From the NCBI GenBank assembly GCA_049999725.1, contig JBNGIS010010413.1, positions 1 through 24,537 on the forward strand: a stretch of 24,537 nucleotides of DNA. Direction: 5' to 3'. Source of the stretch: Haplomitrium mnioides. Its lineage: Eukaryota; Marchantiophyta; Haplomitriopsida; Calobryales. Numbering within the stretch: position 1 is the first letter of the stretch; each line of letters begins with the position of its first letter. Made by a program: the position numbers and the translations under genes. Under the pieces are notes generated by a model. It had not been told where the DNA came from, did no database searches, and was given only the letters and a program-made list of their open reading frames with translations. Positions 21,228 through 24,537 of this stretch are shown here, one piece after another.

Positions 21228-21495
21228 GCGGAAGAATCACACACAGATCAGTTGGGGGTATGAATGTGGACTTGGGGGTTGCATGAATGTCTGACTTGAG
21301 TGACACATAAGAGAGTGAGTGGCGTGTTAAAGGTTGGGAAAGGAAGGGAGAATCCTTAGAGCCTTAAAGTGGTAACTAGCAAGGGGCCATCTCAGAAAAG
21401 AACTTGAAAGCCCGTAATATGTCCTCCCATGCGCTCAAAGCAGGACTTGAAAAGGTTTTAAGGCCCGAGATAGAGGAGCGAAGTCCATCGCTTAC

Positions 21496-21609
21496 CTCCA
21501 AATAATTGCCATTTGAACAGATCTCAACCTTCTTGTCAAAAGTAACACTTTTTTGTGAAGATGAATCTTGAAACTCTAACCTCTTCTTGACTTTAAAAAC
21601 TCCAGCCAT
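21496..21609 (-). CDS. First coding exon of an unidentified minus-strand gene (partial)
   Basis: Reading leftwards from ATG at 21609, an open frame of exactly 38 codons starts MAGVFKVKKRLEFQ and ends NGNYLE, followed at 21495 by GTAAGC, a good splice donor in phase 0. Its composition is typical of coding sequence and unlike the GC-rich LTR next door. The LTR L6 end lies about 13 bp into the presumed intron, so further exons, if any survive, would be beyond the retroelement block to the left of the window. A minus-strand TATA box sits 176 bp upstream of the ATG. The protein family is not recognised. The neighbour on the other side is a divergent gene. If the frame were read through the donor it would run into LTR sequence, which argues for splicing or disruption. 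Confidence 0.5.
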
Positions 21610-21784
21610 TGAAAATGCTCTCTAAAAATCAAGTACTTCAAGGAATGTTCTTAACAAATATTATGAACCTCTTACAACACACCTAAAATATGTGTTTTTC
21701 AAGATTTTTTTGCAAAATGACAAATATGGGAAATTTTTGTGAAGAAAATGAAAAAAGAAATTGGAAAGATGAAAATGAGCAATG

Positions 21785-21793
21785 CTTTATATA
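21785..21793 (-). promoter_or_regulatory. Minus-strand TATA box of the 21496-21609 exon
   Basis: TATATAAAG on the minus strand. The ATG is 176 bp downstream, leaving room for a start site and a 5' leader of about 145 bases. Confidence 0.5.
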
Positions 21794-21880
21794 CTTACTT
21801 TTTTTGCACTAGGCAAACCTACGTCTCAAGAGCTCCGCAAATCTTTTTTTGGTGGGAAAAGTCATTTTTTGAAATTTAGC

Positions 21881-21888
21881 TATAAAAA
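21881..21888 (+). promoter_or_regulatory. Plus-strand TATA box of the 22067 gene
   Basis: TATAAAAA, 179 bp upstream of the plus-strand ATG at 22067. It is about 88 bp from the oppositely facing TATA box at 21785-21793, so both genes could share one bidirectional promoter. Confidence 0.5.
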
Positions 21889-22426
21889 GAGTATCAGTGG
21901 AAAGTTTCTTTCCATTGTCGCGAGTTTAGTTTTTGGTTTTTGTTTTCTTGCCATCCATGTTTTTGCATTTACTTTCTTTTGTGCCATTTCCAGCCTTCAG
22001 AGATTTGTGAGCTTTTGTTTATTACATTTTTTACCTCTAGATTTACTTGTTTCTAGCATCTTGAGAATGGCATCTCAAGGAAATGTTTTCCATCCTGCTC
22101 AACTAAAGCCATACAGGTTTTTGGATGTTGTCAAAGCTCTAGAGCCTACAAAACTCGAGTGGAATTGGCTCGTTAATTACTATTCTGTGAAAGACCCCAA
22201 TCAACATTTTTACCTTTTTGTTGGTGAAGGTGAAAAATTCAATTTGGGTCTAGTGGTCCAAATTATGATGATACGTGAAGGCAAGAAAGCCAATATTGGG
22301 CTGCTTGTACAGTCCCAGGATTAAATAACCCTTAATTATGCAAATCGCAAACGATTTGCTTTTAACGAGTTTTAGAAGAGGGACATTTTTCTGAAGCATC
22401 ATCAGGTCGCAAAGGAAGATGGCAAG

Positions 22427-23057
22427 GTAATTTTTGAAAATCTTTTTTCACTTGTTATTCTTTTTACTAAATTGGAACTCCCAGGGAATTCATGCAAGCA
22501 TGGAGTCCCAAGGTCCAATATCGCATGGATCCACGAGTCCATGCGTGCATGGACATTGGGGTCCTTGCATTGTAGAACTTGGGAGTTCTTGCGCGGATGG
22601 ACTCCCAAGTCCAAGCACGCATTGACTCGCAAGTCCATCCGCGCATAGACTCCCAAGTCTGTGCGCGCTTGGACTCCCTTGTCAAAGCGCACCTAGACTC
22701 CCAAGTCCATGCTCACTTGGACTCCCAAGTCCAAGCACGCATGTACTTTGAAGTCCATGTGCGCATGGACTCTGAAGTCCATGCACGTTGGGACTCCAAA
22801 GTCCTTGCGCGCATGGACTCCCAAGTCCAAGTGCGCATATACTCCAAAGTCCATGCGTGTTGGGACTCCGAAGTCCTTGCACGCATAGACTCCAAAGTCC
22901 TTGTGCGCCTTGACTTGGGAGTCCCTACGCGTATGGACTCCCTTGTGCAGTGCATATATGTATGGCTATTAGAGTCTCTACGTGCAATGAATGTATTATC
23001 TTGTCTCTTATCTTGAACACTTGAACATATGCTTAATTGTTTTTGTTTTGTTTTCAG
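22427..23057 (+). other. Intron of the plus-strand gene, containing a minisatellite
   Basis: Donor GGCAAG|GTAATT and acceptor with a T-rich tract, tttgttttcag|TTT. It joins two reading-frame segments in phase without a stop at the junction. About 72% of its 631 bp is the 24-bp tandem array. Confidence 0.6.
22498..22950 (+). repeat. 24-bp hairpin minisatellite, about 19 units
   Basis: Consensus about gcatggactcccaagtccaa plus four bases (a/g)cgc-like. Every unit has the same length, 453 bp in all. The core TGGACT-ccca-AGTCCA is a 6-bp dyad, so each unit can fold on itself. Since 24 is a multiple of three, it reads as an eight-residue repeat (consensus xARMDSQV) on one strand and stays open on the other, giving spurious ORFs at 22579-23016 and 22713-23180. 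The first four units are the most degenerate. One unit (about 22911-22930) and one near 22575 have the central loop inverted (tggg). Confidence 0.9.
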
Positions 23058-24163
23058 TTTACTAGGTTTTTGGCAGATTTCGTCGATGGTTACAAAGACG
23101 TGAAGCGCATTGAGCGTGACTTTATTAAATTGGCCATCCATATCAAGATTCTGAAGCCTAAGCAGGGCGTTAATATTCAAGCACTAGTGCCGCATCCGAG
23201 CGTGGCAACATTTTCAGTTCACGCGGCAGACCCTTCCGCCTAGAAAAAAAGAAAGAAAGTTGAACCAACTAAGGCTTAAAAAACCGAAACCGGCTACCGA
23301 GAAGAAAAAGCCTATTCCAACATCGATCATTGAGGAGAAGCTAGCCCCCTTGGAATCTATAGCAAGGTCATCTTATACTACCCTATCGTCTTCATCACCA
23401 AGCAATTCGTGGCAAGAATCAAAGCCGGAGCCAGTTCAGGCTCCAACATCAAGAGCAAAAAGGCAATCCTACAAGGGGTTGTGAACTTTCCTGGAAAGGG
23501 AGCAAGTAGATCCTCAGACAGTGTCTGAGGAAGACAAAAACAAAATTAGAAGTTTGCAATCCAGCGATGCAGAGTTCGCAAAGAAACAACCACTATTAGG
23601 CTGGAGAACTTGAATTTTCCGAAACCTGGAATGGACAATTGGAGGCCTTTCCAGATTAGAAGGCTAAATGAAGATTTTGCAGAGCTTCTAGTGCAAAGAA
23701 TGCTCACAAACAAATATGCGCATAGTTTCTTCATTGTTGTTGTTGACCCGAAATGTGGGTTGAAAGACAAGTCAGAGTTTGATATTAGGAACCCTGACAA
23801 GTATTGGTATGAGATTGCATGAGGCAATCGCAGTGCTGTAGCAAGGCAGCTATTAATCACAAAATATGGAGCGAAGAATCCGATAATATCACTTTGCAAC
23901 TGTTATTTGTACGTGGGCTTTATACCAACAGAGGCTCGCATTTTTGCAACTAATGACAATTGCGACCAGAGGTACAGGCTAGGAAATGACCTCTATTCAA
24001 AAGGTCGAATATTGGCATCAAAGATTTGTAGAGAGTGGGATGGTGTCATCCCAAAAACTGAAAAGAAAACTAGTGTTGGAAACCTTGAAGATAAAGCCCA
24101 AGTCGACACTTGAGAAGACAATAACTTCTCAGAACAACTAGTTCCAGCTGGCATTCAAAAGTG

Positions 24164-24537
24164 GTGAGTACGGGGATCTACATTAGAACATATTTTCAAT
24201 GTGGCAGACGAATACGGTCGAGGACCTGTGAAGTCATGAAGCGCATATGTGGGCCATTTCAGGCTTTGGTAGTCATGGTATAGTTCTGATATATTGAAAG
24301 ACATATGGGAGTGGGTTTTGAAGCCATGAGAGGAAACTTCCATTTTTTTCGGTTTTTCCTTAATATGCGTACAGAGTTAATAATGTTCTTATTAGAAATG
24401 TTTAGGCTCTGATATTTTATAGGAGTATATTATATTGTTATAGTAACTAGTATAAATTTACAGAAGTGAAAAATCATTTGTAAACCGGGAGTTATAACCG
24501 GTCAAAGTTGTAATAGTGCTATACAGAAAAGCCAAAA
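24164..24537. other. AT-rich stretch after the last exon; nothing recognisable
   Basis: Starts at the GTGAGTA donor, so it is presumably intron. It has T-rich (24340-24360) and AT-rich (24410-24460) segments and one short inverted pair, aaccgg/ccggtc, at about 24484-24503. No coding frame, RNA gene or repeat of the window was identified. Confidence 0.4.

Larger units (their letters stand above)
13358..21482 (+). mobile_element. Copy C: non-autonomous gag-protease LTR element (LTR-internal-LTR)
   Basis: The most complete element in the window: 5' LTR L5 (truncated at its 5' end), internal region 15514-18638, 3' LTR L6. The LTRs match along their shared parts. The internal region is about 3.1 kb and holds only gag, zinc knuckles and a protease-like domain; it passes from the protease tail straight into the polypurine tract and LTR. 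That layout matches TR-GAG-type plant elements, which depend on an autonomous relative for reverse transcriptase and integrase. Target-site duplication cannot be assessed because L5 lacks its outer end and L6 lost its last two or three bases. Confidence 0.75.
18639..21482 (+). mobile_element. LTR L6 (3' LTR of copy C, internal deletion)
   Basis: Starts TGTCAGCC at 18639 after the polypurine tract. It matches L4 except for a clean loss of about 970 bp at about 18980, where sequence equivalent to 9870 jumps to that near 10840. It continues through GC modules (about 19269, 19430), the tandem duplication, TATA box and poly(A) signal. The end is aggagcga at about 21482, with the last CA lost and AT-rich host sequence beginning. 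Confidence 0.85.
22067..24163 (+). pseudogene. Divergent plus-strand gene with ParB/sulfiredoxin-like domain, two visible exons, broken
   Basis: Exon 1 begins at ATG 22067 (MASQGNVFHPAQLKPYRFL) and runs in one frame to 22426, with stops TAA 22322 and TAG 22373. GT at 22427 and ttttgttttcag ending at 23057 bound an intron; splicing is phase 0 and joins KEDGK to FTRFLADF smoothly. Exon 2 (23058-24163) has a basic KKRKK stretch after TAG 23241, moves to the +1 frame near 23265-23275, has TGA 23482, returns near 23585, then reads RLENLNFPKPG, a hydrophobic IVVVDP strand, YEIA, TGA 23820, GNRSAVARQLL, YVGF...EARIF and a further TGA 24111. It ends at a GTGAGTA donor (24164). The order IVVVDP, YEIA-x-GNRS, CxxYVG resembles ParB/Srx-fold proteins, whose GGN/D-H/R-S loop binds nucleotide. 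Family assignment is by eye and uncertain. No host function can be assigned. Confidence 0.5.

Noticed and set aside
21782-22066. N-terminal extension of the plus-strand gene from 21782
   Set aside because: It covers both TATA boxes and reads as hydrophobic AT-rich noise; ATG 22067 begins the protein-like sequence.
22498-22950. CRISPR array
   Set aside because: The units are contiguous without unique spacers, and the context is eukaryotic.
22579-23180. Long repeat-protein ORFs on both strands (xARMDSQV repeats)
   Set aside because: They arise from a 24-bp palindromic tandem repeat, lie in an intron with good splice sites, and the plus-strand one has no ATG at its left end.

Overview
The window looks like nuclear DNA of a land plant: a retrotransposon graveyard of about 21.5 kb beside about 3 kb of AT-rich, intron-containing genic sequence. 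Evidence for a plant is the Ty3/gypsy-like gag-protease relics with very long LTRs, TATA boxes and AATAAA signals in those LTRs, GT-AG introns, and nonsense mutations concentrated at CAG/CTG (CHG) and CG sites, as expected from plant-type cytosine methylation. I cannot name the species; a non-flowering lineage with a repeat-rich genome is only a guess. Two runs of exactly 100 N mark assembly gaps.

Layout. 1-2093 is an inverted LTR fragment (L1). 2094-3349 is the 3' part of an internal region (copy A, protease and acidic tail), followed by a forward LTR fragment (L2, 3350-5122). L2 meets an inverted LTR fragment (L3, 5123-6901) head to head, giving a 3.55-kb imperfect palindrome. 6902 to about 9500 is a second internal region (copy B, gag, zinc knuckles, protease), ending in the forward LTR L4 (to 13357). 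A 5'-truncated LTR L5 (13358-15513) follows directly, then the best-preserved internal region (copy C, 15514-18638) and its 3' LTR L6 (18639 to about 21482). LTR ends are TGTC...GACA. None of the three internal regions has reverse transcriptase, RNase H or integrase between protease and the 3' LTR, so the family fits non-autonomous TR-GAG-type elements with unusually long (about 2.8-3.8 kb) modular LTRs.

The gag-protease reading frames are all broken. Copies B and C share a stop inside the third zinc knuckle, a second stop, and a -1 frame break, so they probably descend from one already defective parent. Most private stops fit C-to-T deamination on either strand.

From about 21483 the sequence changes to AT-rich. 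A minus-strand first exon (21496-21609) has a splice donor cut off 13 or so bases later by the L6 end. A divergent plus-strand gene starts at 22067. Back-to-back TATA boxes between them suggest a bidirectional promoter. The plus-strand gene has an intron (22427-23057) filled by about 19 copies of a 24-bp hairpin-forming minisatellite, then a long exon resembling a ParB/sulfiredoxin-fold domain. It carries six in-frame stops and two frame changes, so it is read here as a pseudogene. No tRNA, rRNA or CRISPR array was seen.
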